Under the pieces are notes generated by a model. The model had not been told where the DNA came from and searched no databases. It was given only the letters and a program-made list of their open reading frames with translations. The position numbers were made by a program, and so were the translations under genes. From assembly GCF_050337105.1 (NCBI RefSeq), contig NZ_JAKJSQ010000090.1, positions 1 through 12,018 on the forward strand: 12,018 bases of DNA. Reading direction: 5' to 3'. Numbering within the stretch: position 1 is the first letter of the stretch; every line of letters begins with the position of its first letter. Below, in pieces: positions 6,743 to 12,018 of this stretch. The DNA is from Aliivibrio_A kagoshimensis. Lineage in GTDB: Bacteria > Pseudomonadota > Gammaproteobacteria > Enterobacterales > Vibrionaceae.

Positions 6743-7425
6743 TGAACAGTGATCTACTCGGAATCTTTGTTGTTGGTCTGCTTGGTGCTGGCCACTGTTT
6801 CGCAATGTGCGGTGGAATTGCGACCGCCATTACCTTTGGCCAAAAAGAAGATGGCAACTCAACACTCAAGCGCTGGGTATTTCTTCTCTCTTACAATTTA
6901 GGTCGCCTATTTAGTTATATGTGTGCTGGCGCAATAATTGGAGGGGCGCTCTCTTCTCTTGTTGGCTTCTCGGGCCTAACATCACCATTATTGTGGTTCC
7001 GTTTGTTGGCGGCTGTGATGATGATCCTTCTGGCACTCTATATTGGCCAATGGTGGAAAGGTTTAGTCTATATCGAGAAAGTCGGTCAATATTTGTGGCG
7101 TTACCTCTCTCCTGTTGCATCCTCACTTCTGCCCTTAAAATCTCCGGTAACGGCGTTCCCTTTTGGGATGTTATGGGGGTGGCTTCCATGCGGTCTTGTC
7201 TACTCGGCATTAAGTTGGGCGGCGGTATCTGGTAGTGCGATGGCTGGCATGCAGACTATGCTGTTCTTTGGTCTGGGAACCTTACCTGCCATGCTGTTAG
7301 TCGGTGCATCGGCTAATGCTTTTAAACAGGTCGCGAGTAACCTTTACGTCAAGAGAGCGGCGTCTCTATTTTTGTTTGGATATGGCCTACAAGTTATGTA
7401 TGCAACGATCACACAATTATCATAA
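6742..7425 (+). CDS. SafE/DsbD-like membrane protein linked to cbb3 assembly
   Basis: This 227-residue polytopic membrane protein belongs to the family usually labelled sulfite exporter TauE/SafE or UreH/DsbD-like transmembrane domain (DsbD_2). About six hydrophobic segments are visible. Signature elements are GAGHCFAMCGGI near the N-terminus (His18, Cys19, Cys23) and GWLPCGLVYSALSWA with Cys150, followed by a glycine-rich helix pattern. Paired intramembrane cysteines in such proteins fit thiol redox transfer or metal handling rather than sulfite export. Its ATG overlaps the ccoS TAA by one base, and it is often the gene after ccoS in gammaproteobacteria, so a role in copper or haem delivery to the oxidase is likely but inferred. 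No gene symbol is well established. The family call is firmer than the function. Confidence 0.85.
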   Translation: MNSDLLGIFVVGLLGAGHCFAMCGGIATAITFGQKEDGNSTLKRWVFLLSYNLGRLFSYMCAGAIIGGALSSLVGFSGLTSPLLWFRLLAAVMMILLALYIGQWWKGLVYIEKVGQYLWRYLSPVASSLLPLKSPVTAFPFGMLWGWLPCGLVYSALSWAAVSGSAMAGMQTMLFFGLGTLPAMLLVGASANAFKQVASNLYVKRAASLFLFGYGLQVMYATITQLS

Positions 7426-7481
7426 TTGCGAAGACTCGGAATAAATTCAATATTAAAAGCTATTATCTTTTGTCAATTTAG

Positions 7482-7490
7482 TGCTAAAAT
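7482..7490 (+). promoter_or_regulatory. Extended -10 promoter element of fnr
   Basis: TGCTAAAAT matches an extended -10 (TG-N-TAAAAT, five of six bases of TATAAT). It would place the transcription start near 7497, about 25 bases before the fnr ATG. No good -35 is seen at the normal distance, which fits an extended -10 promoter. Confidence 0.5.
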
Positions 7491-7503
7491 TGACTTAAAT
7501 CAA
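7490..7503 (+). promoter_or_regulatory. FNR box over the fnr promoter start site
   Basis: TTGACTTAAATCAA matches the FNR consensus TTGAT-N4-ATCAA at nine of ten defined bases (C for T at the fifth). It begins 33 bases before the fnr ATG, starts at the last base of the extended -10 and spans the expected start of transcription. Bound Fnr would therefore block RNA polymerase, consistent with negative autoregulation as known for E. coli fnr. Confidence 0.85.
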
Positions 7504-7522
7504 AGTTAATTAAGCGTGAGAC

Positions 7523-8272
7523 ATGATTTCAGACAAACCAGCGATAAAAAGAATTCAGTCAGGCGGTTGCGCAATCCACTGTCAAGATTGCAGTATCAGC
7601 CAATTATGTATCCCTTTCACTCTAAGTGAATCGGAGCTTGATCAGTTAGACGAAATTATTGAAAGAAAAAAACCGATCCAAAAAGGTCAGGAACTATTTA
7701 AAGCAGGTGATGAACTCAAATCATTGTTTGCAATTCGTTCTGGCACCATTAAAAGTTACACCATCACTGAACAAGGTGATGAACAGATTACCGCCTTCCA
7801 TTTAGCAGGTGATCTTGTTGGTTTCGATGCGATTAATGATAGCTCTCACCCGAGTTTCGCACACGCTTTAGAGACGTCGATGGTATGTGAAATCCCTTAC
7901 GAGATCTTAGACGACCTCTCAGGTAAAATGCCGAAATTGCGTAAGCAGATCATGCGACTGATGAGTAGCGAAATTAAAGGTGATCAAGAGATGATTCTTT
8001 TGCTTTCTAAGAAGAATGCAGAAGAGCGTTTAGCCGCTTTCCTTTATAACCTATCGACACGTTTCTCCCAGCGTGGCTTCTCACCTCGAGAGTTCCGCTT
8101 GACCATGACTCGTGGAGACATTGGCAACTACTTAGGATTAACGGTTGAAACCATAAGTCGCTTGCTTGGTCGTTTCCAAAAATCTGAAATTTTAAGTGTA
8201 AAAGGCAAGTACATTAGCATTATCAACCATGTTGCACTTGCTGAGCTTGCTGGTGTTTCAGAAAGTGCATAA
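7523..8272 (+). CDS. fnr: Fumarate and nitrate reduction regulator Fnr
   Basis: Fnr is the cytoplasmic oxygen-sensing regulator of the CRP/FNR family. Without oxygen it carries a [4Fe-4S] cluster, dimerises and binds TTGAT-N4-ATCAA sites to control respiratory genes. The 249-residue protein aligns without gaps to E. coli Fnr over nearly its whole length. Cluster ligands Cys20, Cys23, Cys29 and Cys122 are present, with the extra Cys16. A cyclic-nucleotide-binding-like sensor fold covers about 35-150, the dimer helix about 140-165, and the helix-turn-helix about 190-217 with Glu209, Ser212 and Arg213 that read the box. The start matches E. coli; the ribosome site (GTGAG, 7516-7520) is weak. It is followed by an inverted repeat and uspE, and preceded by the cbb3 genes it is likely to control. 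Confidence 0.98.
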   Translation: MISDKPAIKRIQSGGCAIHCQDCSISQLCIPFTLSESELDQLDEIIERKKPIQKGQELFKAGDELKSLFAIRSGTIKSYTITEQGDEQITAFHLAGDLVGFDAINDSSHPSFAHALETSMVCEIPYEILDDLSGKMPKLRKQIMRLMSSEIKGDQEMILLLSKKNAEERLAAFLYNLSTRFSQRGFSPREFRLTMTRGDIGNYLGLTVETISRLLGRFQKSEILSVKGKYISIINHVALAELAGVSESA

Positions 8273-8302
8273 GCCATTTTTTAAAAGCTAATAACCTGTC
8301 AA

Positions 8303-8328
8303 ATACGGCTCATAAGTTTGAGCCGTAT
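8303..8328 (+). terminator. Perfect 10-bp hairpin after fnr, no T tract
   Basis: A perfect inverted repeat (ATACGGCTCA at 8303-8312, TGAGCCGTAT at 8319-8328) with a six-base TAAGTT loop lies 30 bases past the fnr stop. The RNA hairpin would be stable, but CAAATATCCC follows instead of a T tract, on either strand a poor intrinsic terminator. It may protect the fnr 3' end, terminate weakly or be a protein site. Position favours an fnr 3' end element. Confidence 0.45.
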
Positions 8329-8415
8329 CAAATATCCCACTAATAACTTCAATATTGCTCACTCTCACTCTCTTAATAAGCTACAGTTAATACATAGACT
8401 TATGAGGAGATCATG

Positions 8416-9360
8416 ATGAATAGGTACAATAAAATTCTAGTTGCTGCTGATATTAACAGCGAACAGCAGCCCGCTCTTGCTCGAGCGATACAGCTGGCTA
8501 AGAAAGATCATTCTACCTCTGAGATAGTGTTTTTCTTAACCATCTATGACTTTTCCTATGAGATGACGTCCATGTTGTCAGGTGACGAACGTGATGCCAT
8601 GCGCCAAGGCGTGATTGGGCAGCGTGAAGACCTCATGAATAATATTATCGAGCCTTACCTTTCCGATGATATTTCGTTAACCGTGAAAGTTACGTGGCAC
8701 AACAGACCTTATGAAGCGATAATTGAAGAGGTGTTTGCAGGTGATTACGACATCCTCATCAAAGCGACGCATAAACATGACACGTTAGAATCTGTGATTT
8801 TTACTCCGACCGACTGGCATCTACTCAGAAAATGCCCTACGCCAGTATTGTTAGTCAAAGATCATGACTGGGAGCCTAATGGGAATATTGTTGCTTCTGT
8901 GCATGTCGGGTCTGAAAATGAAACTCACCACTCTTTGAATCAGAAGATGGTCAGTGAAGCGATCTATTTTGGTGAAATGCTCAATGCGACGCCACATTTG
9001 GTCAATGCCTACCCATCTACCCCCGCGAACATTACTGTTGAGATACCAGAGTTTGATCCTGGTACCTATTCTGATGCGGTACGTGGTCATCACTTAACGG
9101 CCATGAAAGCACTTCGCCAGCAATATGGCATCTGTGATGAACAGACGCACGTAGAAGAAGGCATTACCGAAGATGTGATATCTGAGGTAGCGAAAAAGCT
9201 TGATGCTGACTTAGTGATTTTAGGCACCACTGGACGTACTGGTTTATCGGCGGTCTTTATTGGTAACACCGCTGAGCATACAATTGATATGCTTAATTGT
9301 GATGTATTAGCCCTCAAGCCCGATGGTTTTTTAAGTCCACTTGATCCAGAAATTAACTAA
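8416..9360 (+). CDS. uspE: Universal stress protein UspE (tandem Usp domains)
   Basis: UspE is a cytoplasmic stress protein with two fused universal stress protein domains. In E. coli it affects DNA damage resistance, motility and cell aggregation; its biochemical activity is unsettled. The 314-residue product has domain one at about 1-150 (YNKILVAADIN..., with IYDFSYEMT, WHNRP, FTPTDWHLLRKCP) and domain two at about 155-310 (EFDPGTYSDAVRGHH, then GTTGRTG...GNTAEH). The nucleotide motif G-2x-G-9x-G-S/T ends in Asn here, as in E. coli UspE. ATGs stand at 8413 and 8416. AGGAG at 8405-8409 is three bases from the first and six from the second, and the second matches the E. coli N-terminus, so 8416 is preferred. 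It lies directly after fnr, an arrangement shared with E. coli, and is closed by a strong terminator. Confidence 0.95.
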   Translation: MNRYNKILVAADINSEQQPALARAIQLAKKDHSTSEIVFFLTIYDFSYEMTSMLSGDERDAMRQGVIGQREDLMNNIIEPYLSDDISLTVKVTWHNRPYEAIIEEVFAGDYDILIKATHKHDTLESVIFTPTDWHLLRKCPTPVLLVKDHDWEPNGNIVASVHVGSENETHHSLNQKMVSEAIYFGEMLNATPHLVNAYPSTPANITVEIPEFDPGTYSDAVRGHHLTAMKALRQQYGICDEQTHVEEGITEDVISEVAKKLDADLVILGTTGRTGLSAVFIGNTAEHTIDMLNCDVLALKPDGFLSPLDPEIN

Positions 9361-9376
9361 TTCAACTTTTCGACTC

Positions 9377-9403
9377 AAACGCGACCTCCCCGGTCGCGTT
9401 TTT
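9377..9403 (+). terminator. Rho-independent terminator of uspE
   Basis: A perfect 10-bp stem (AAACGCGACC at 9377-9386, GGTCGCGTTT at 9392-9401) with a TCCCC loop runs into TTTTT at 9399-9403, then C. It starts 16 bases after the uspE stop and has every mark of a strong intrinsic terminator, so ttcA needs its own promoter. Confidence 0.92.
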
Positions 9404-9425
9404 CATGTTGATCATCTTACTGCTA

Positions 9426-9453
9426 TTTCAATTTTATCCGTCGTGGTTATAAT
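9426..9453 (+). promoter_or_regulatory. Promoter of ttcA
   Basis: A perfect -10 TATAAT lies at 9448-9453, with a poor -35 candidate TTTCAA at 9426-9431 (three of six bases) at 16-base spacing. The start of transcription would be near 9460, about 28 bases before the ttcA ATG. The strong terminator just upstream supports a promoter here. The -10 is convincing, the -35 is not. Confidence 0.6.
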
Positions 9454-9487
9454 GGCGACCTAGAATTTTGACGTGGAACATCGAGTA

Positions 9488-10411
9488 ATGAGTGAACAAC
9501 TAACCAAAGCCCAACAAGTAACCTATACCAAGTTGCAGAAGAAACTTCGTAGAAATACAGGCAATGCGATTGCGGACTTCAATATGATTGAAGATGGCGA
9601 CAAGATCATGGTCTGCTTGTCAGGGGGTAAGGACAGTTTCACCATGCTTGAGATTCTTCAAGGCTTGCAAAAGAGCGCCCCTATCTCCTTTGAACTGGTT
9701 GCGGTTAATTTAGACCAAAAACAGCCAGGCTTCCCTGAAGATATTCTTCCAGCTTATCTTGATAAGTTAGGAATTGAGTACAAGATTGTTGAAGAAGATA
9801 CCTATTCGATTGTTCAAGATAAATTAGAGCCAGGTAAAACAACCTGTTCTTTGTGCTCTCGTCTACGTCGTGGCATTTTATATCGAACAGCAAAAGAGCT
9901 CGGAGCAACTAAAATTGCTCTTGGTCATCATCGCGATGATATGCTCGAAACCCTTTTTCTTAATATGTTCCATGGTGGAAAAATCAAATCAATGCCACCG
10001 AAACTGGTTTCTGATAATGGCGAACATGTCGTTATTCGCCCTCTAGCTTACTGTAAAGAGAAAGAGATCATTAAATATGCAGAGCTGAGTGATTACCCTA
10101 TCATCCCATGTAATTTATGTGGTTCTCAACCTAATATGCAGCGTCAAAACATTAAAAAAATGCTCAATGATTGGGATAAACAGTTCCCTGGACGTATTGA
10201 GACCATGTTCCGCGCAATGCAAAATATTGTTCCTAGTCACATGGCTGATCATGACCTATTTGACTTTAAAAGCATTAATAAAGAGTCAGGCGTGATAAAT
10301 GGTGGGGATATTGGTTTCGATAAAGAAGAGATGCCACAATCGGTTGACGCTGGCGTAGAGGTTGCTGAGTTCGATCCTACGTTACAGTTAGACGTGATGA
10401 ATGTTCAGTAA
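9488..10411 (+). CDS. ttcA: tRNA 2-thiocytidine(32) synthetase TtcA
   Basis: TtcA makes 2-thiocytidine at position 32 of several tRNAs. It activates the base with ATP in a PP-loop domain and uses an oxygen-labile Fe-S cluster. The 307-residue protein shows the PP-loop SGGKDS (45-50), the cysteine pair Cys120-Ser-Leu-Cys123 (TTCSLCSRLRRG), GHHRDD, and the second pair Cys208-Asn-Leu-Cys211 (PIIPCNLCGSQPN), all diagnostic of TtcA. The C-terminus has LFDFKSI and NGGDIGFDKEEMP as in E. coli. The frame is open to a GTG at 9473, but ATG 9488 has GGA ten bases before it and gives the usual length. It is transcribed alone from its own promoter and converges with the pepT operon. The Fe-S dependence fits this oxygen-related neighbourhood, although linkage may be historical. 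Confidence 0.96.
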   Translation: MSEQLTKAQQVTYTKLQKKLRRNTGNAIADFNMIEDGDKIMVCLSGGKDSFTMLEILQGLQKSAPISFELVAVNLDQKQPGFPEDILPAYLDKLGIEYKIVEEDTYSIVQDKLEPGKTTCSLCSRLRRGILYRTAKELGATKIALGHHRDDMLETLFLNMFHGGKIKSMPPKLVSDNGEHVVIRPLAYCKEKEIIKYAELSDYPIIPCNLCGSQPNMQRQNIKKMLNDWDKQFPGRIETMFRAMQNIVPSHMADHDLFDFKSINKESGVINGGDIGFDKEEMPQSVDAGVEVAEFDPTLQLDVMNVQ

Positions 10412-10421
10412 ATCGTAGAGA

Positions 10422-10444
10422 GCGTGGCTATTTAATAGCCACGC
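10422..10444. terminator. Hairpin shared by convergent ttcA and the DUF3389-like gene
   Basis: A perfect 10-bp inverted repeat (GCGTGGCTAT at 10422-10431, ATAGCCACGC at 10435-10444) with a TTA loop sits 10 bases after the ttcA stop. It also covers the last codons and stop of the minus-strand gene. As there is no T tract on either side, intrinsic termination would be weak, but its place between convergent genes suggests a bidirectional 3'-end structure. Confidence 0.5.
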
Positions 10445-10658
10445 CAAACACTTCAGACAACTCGATAATTTGTTGATGATTATCGAGATGCACAGACCAA
10501 TTGATACCAGAACCAGTTGCGACAATAACATTGGCGCTTCCAATCAAAGTAATATCATCTGTTTGAGCTTGTAAGGTAATTTTAGAATCGCCAGCCATTT
10601 TTATCACGACTTCGTGATGGTTAGCGATAATTTTACCGGTCGAAAAAGTGAGTACCAC
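10428..10658 (-). CDS. Small conserved protein, resembles Vibrionaceae DUF3389
   Basis: This gene encodes 76 residues of unknown function. The sequence is soluble-looking, without signal peptide or membrane helix, and alternates hydrophobic and polar residues over most of its length (VVIKMAGDSKITLQAQ, DITLIGSANVIVATGSG), so an all-beta fold is likely. No catalytic motif or cysteine is seen. From memory it resembles the DUF3389 family of small Vibrionaceae proteins found next to pepT; I could not verify this. It starts four bases after the pepT stop, so the two are surely cotranscribed and probably translationally coupled. Its stop lies 16 bases from the ttcA stop on the opposite strand, and a hairpin covers its final codons. 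The good codon structure and tight spacing make it a real gene. Confidence 0.8.
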   Translation of the reverse strand: MVLTFSTGKIIANHHEVVIKMAGDSKITLQAQTDDITLIGSANVIVATGSGINWSVHLDNHQQIIELSEVFGVAIK

Positions 10659-10662
10659 TGAG

Positions 10663-11892
10663 TTATCTCTGACGTTTAGCTGTAAGTTCCGCTAATTTTA
10701 CAATAACTTCAACAGACTTTTCCATTGTTTCTACTGAAGCAAACTCATGAATACCGTGGAAGTTATAACCACCAGTAAATAGATTTGGACATGGTAAGCC
10801 TTTAAACGACAATCTCGCGCCATCAGTACCGCCACGGATTGGTTTAATATCAGGTTCAATATTACACTCAATCATCGCTTGTTTCGCATTTTCAATAATA
10901 TGTGGGAAGGGTTCTACTTTTTCACGCATATTTCGATAGCTCTCTTCAACGATGACTTCAACACTACCCTTCTCTAACTCTGAATTTAGCTGGTCAGCAA
11001 GAGATTGGATAAATTCAATACGCTTAGCTTGATTATTCTCATCAAAATCACGCACTAAATAGGTCAATTCTGTTTTAGGGACTGAAGACTTCATATCACC
11101 TAAATGAAAGAACCCGTCATAGCCGTCGGTGCATTCTGGTGTTTGCTCTGCTGGCATCATAGTGATGAACTTAGCAGCAATGGTCATCGAGTTAATTAGT
11201 TTATCTTTTGCTGTACCTGGGTGAACATTGACACCGTGACAAACAACGGTTGCTGTTGTGGCATTAAAGTTTTCGTATTCCAACTCACCTAATGGACCGC
11301 CATCAACCGTGTAAGCCCATTTCGCGCCAAATTTCTCGACATCAAACTTATCCGCGCCACGTGCAATCTCTTCATCAGGCGTAAAGCAGATACAGATATC
11401 ACCATGTTCAATTGAAGGCGTGCTAATTAAGGTCATCATTGCGGTGATGATCTCTGCGATACCTGCCTTATTATCAGCGCCCAGAAGCGTCGTTCCATCC
11501 GTAGTGATAAGAGTATGGCCATGCAGGTCATTTAGATCTGGGAACGCGATTGGTGACAGCACTTCATCACCATTACCTAGTGCGATGTCACCACCTTGGT
11601 AATTTTCAATAAACTGAGGGTTTACATTTTTGCCTGAAGCATCTGGAGCGGTATCCATATGTGCAACAAAGCCGATAGCGGGAACGTCATAATCAACATT
11701 TGAAGGGAGCTTGGCCATGATGTAGCCATTCTCATCAAGAGAGACATCACTTAACCCGATGCTAAGCAGATCTTGTTTGATTTGTTCTGCGAGAATCAGC
11801 TGCCCTGAAGAACTCGGACAGCTTGGGTTTTCTGAGTCAGATTGAGTATCAATAGCAACATAATTTAAAAAACGATTTACTAAATTTTTCAT
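10663..11892 (-). CDS. pepT: Peptidase T (tripeptidase), PepT
   Basis: PepT is a cytoplasmic zinc metallopeptidase (M20 family) that removes the N-terminal residue from tripeptides. It has 409 residues, against 408 in E. coli. The dinuclear zinc site is complete: His78 and Asp80 in GFVAHMDTAPD, bridging Asp140 in LLGADNKAG, the glutamate pair Glu174-Glu175 in TPDEEIARGAD, Asp197 in TVDGGPLGE, and the C-terminal His in NFHGIHEF. RGGTDGARLS is the usual substrate-binding stretch. A lid/dimerisation domain occupies about 205-315. In Salmonella pepT is induced without oxygen through FNR, and an FNR-like site occurs upstream here. The first ATG is kept because MKNLVNRFLNYVAIDTQSD matches the family start. 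It leads a two-gene unit with the small downstream gene. Confidence 0.97.
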   Translation of the reverse strand: MKNLVNRFLNYVAIDTQSDSENPSCPSSSGQLILAEQIKQDLLSIGLSDVSLDENGYIMAKLPSNVDYDVPAIGFVAHMDTAPDASGKNVNPQFIENYQGGDIALGNGDEVLSPIAFPDLNDLHGHTLITTDGTTLLGADNKAGIAEIITAMMTLISTPSIEHGDICICFTPDEEIARGADKFDVEKFGAKWAYTVDGGPLGELEYENFNATTATVVCHGVNVHPGTAKDKLINSMTIAAKFITMMPAEQTPECTDGYDGFFHLGDMKSSVPKTELTYLVRDFDENNQAKRIEFIQSLADQLNSELEKGSVEVIVEESYRNMREKVEPFPHIIENAKQAMIECNIEPDIKPIRGGTDGARLSFKGLPCPNLFTGGYNFHGIHEFASVETMEKSVEVIVKLAELTAKRQR

Positions 11893-11951
11893 AGGGACAG
11901 TCTTATGTTATTAGAATTGTCCTCATTTTGCCTATATTCAGACCAGTTATA

Positions 11952-11965
11952 TTGCGTTAAATCAG
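11952..11965 (-). promoter_or_regulatory. Weak FNR-like site upstream of pepT
   Basis: On the minus strand CTGATTTAACGCAA matches TTGAT-N4-ATCAA at seven of ten defined bases. Its centre (11958.5) is about 41 bases upstream of the start expected from a weak -10 (CAAAAT, 11925-11930 on the minus strand), the standard distance for an FNR-activated class II promoter. The distance to the pepT ATG is about 60 bases. The match is modest and the -10 only four of six. Confidence 0.35.
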
Positions 11966-12018
11966 TTTATTGGGGATTAAGTCTGCTTATTGATTACTAT
12001 TTCTTAATGATCAAACAT

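Noticed and set aside
6911..7235. Overlapping frames on both strands within the SafE-like gene
   Set aside because: The SafE-like frame carries the family motifs and the overlap with ccoS. The others are shadows.
9473..9487. GTG start for ttcA
   Set aside because: The GTG lies only about 13 bases after the predicted start of transcription, and its GTGGAA bases are the best ribosome site for ATG 9488, which also gives the usual TtcA length.
11420..11602. 60-codon plus-strand frame inside pepT
   Set aside because: It is antisense to the zinc-site region of pepT, with no ribosome site.
11990..12014. TTGAT and ATCAA half sites upstream of pepT
   Set aside because: The two halves are 15 bases apart, not the four an FNR dimer needs.
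1..12018. A mobile element, CRISPR array, tRNA, toxin-antitoxin or new defence system
   Set aside because: Reading both strands I found no transposase, terminal or direct repeats, regularly spaced repeats, tRNA-like fold or unknown gene cluster. Gene order and content are those of a conserved respiratory core region.

Overview
The window is chromosomal DNA from a gammaproteobacterium, most likely a low-GC member of the Vibrionaceae (Vibrio or Aliivibrio type). The basis is gene order, the close agreement of Fnr, UspE, TtcA and PepT with their enterobacterial counterparts as I remember them, AT-rich codon use, and a small Vibrionaceae-type protein next to pepT. The genus cannot be fixed without a search. 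One undetermined base (N, position 228) shows this is draft sequence.

Layout. Positions 1-404 hold no intact gene, only fragmentary open stretches and the leader of ccoN. Positions 405-3624 are ccoNOQP, the structural operon of the cbb3-type cytochrome c oxidase, a high-affinity haem-copper terminal oxidase used at low oxygen. A hairpin at 3637-3661 separates it from the assembly genes ccoH (FixH), ccoI (FixI, a Cu P1B-ATPase), ccoS (59 codons) and a SafE/DsbD-like membrane protein, 3690-7425. The last three are joined by one-base TAATG overlaps. Next come fnr (7523-8272), the oxygen-sensing global regulator with an FNR box on its own promoter; uspE (8416-9357), a tandem universal stress protein; and ttcA (9488-10411), a tRNA thiolation enzyme with its own promoter. 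Convergent to these, on the minus strand, lie pepT (tripeptidase T) and a 76-residue protein that resembles DUF3389.

How the genes fit together. Most of the window serves microaerobic and anaerobic life: the oxidase, its copper supply and assembly factors, the Fe-S regulator that responds to oxygen, and pepT, which is FNR-dependent in Salmonella. Sites seen here are a strong FNR box over the fnr promoter (consistent with autorepression) and a weaker FNR-like site upstream of pepT. No convincing FNR box was found in the 404 bases before ccoN, although FNR/ANR control of cbb3 operons is common elsewhere.

The region is conserved core genome. I found no sign of a mobile element, CRISPR array, phage, defence system or other undescribed system. 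The points worth a second look are regulatory details, small genes and the damaged-looking left edge.
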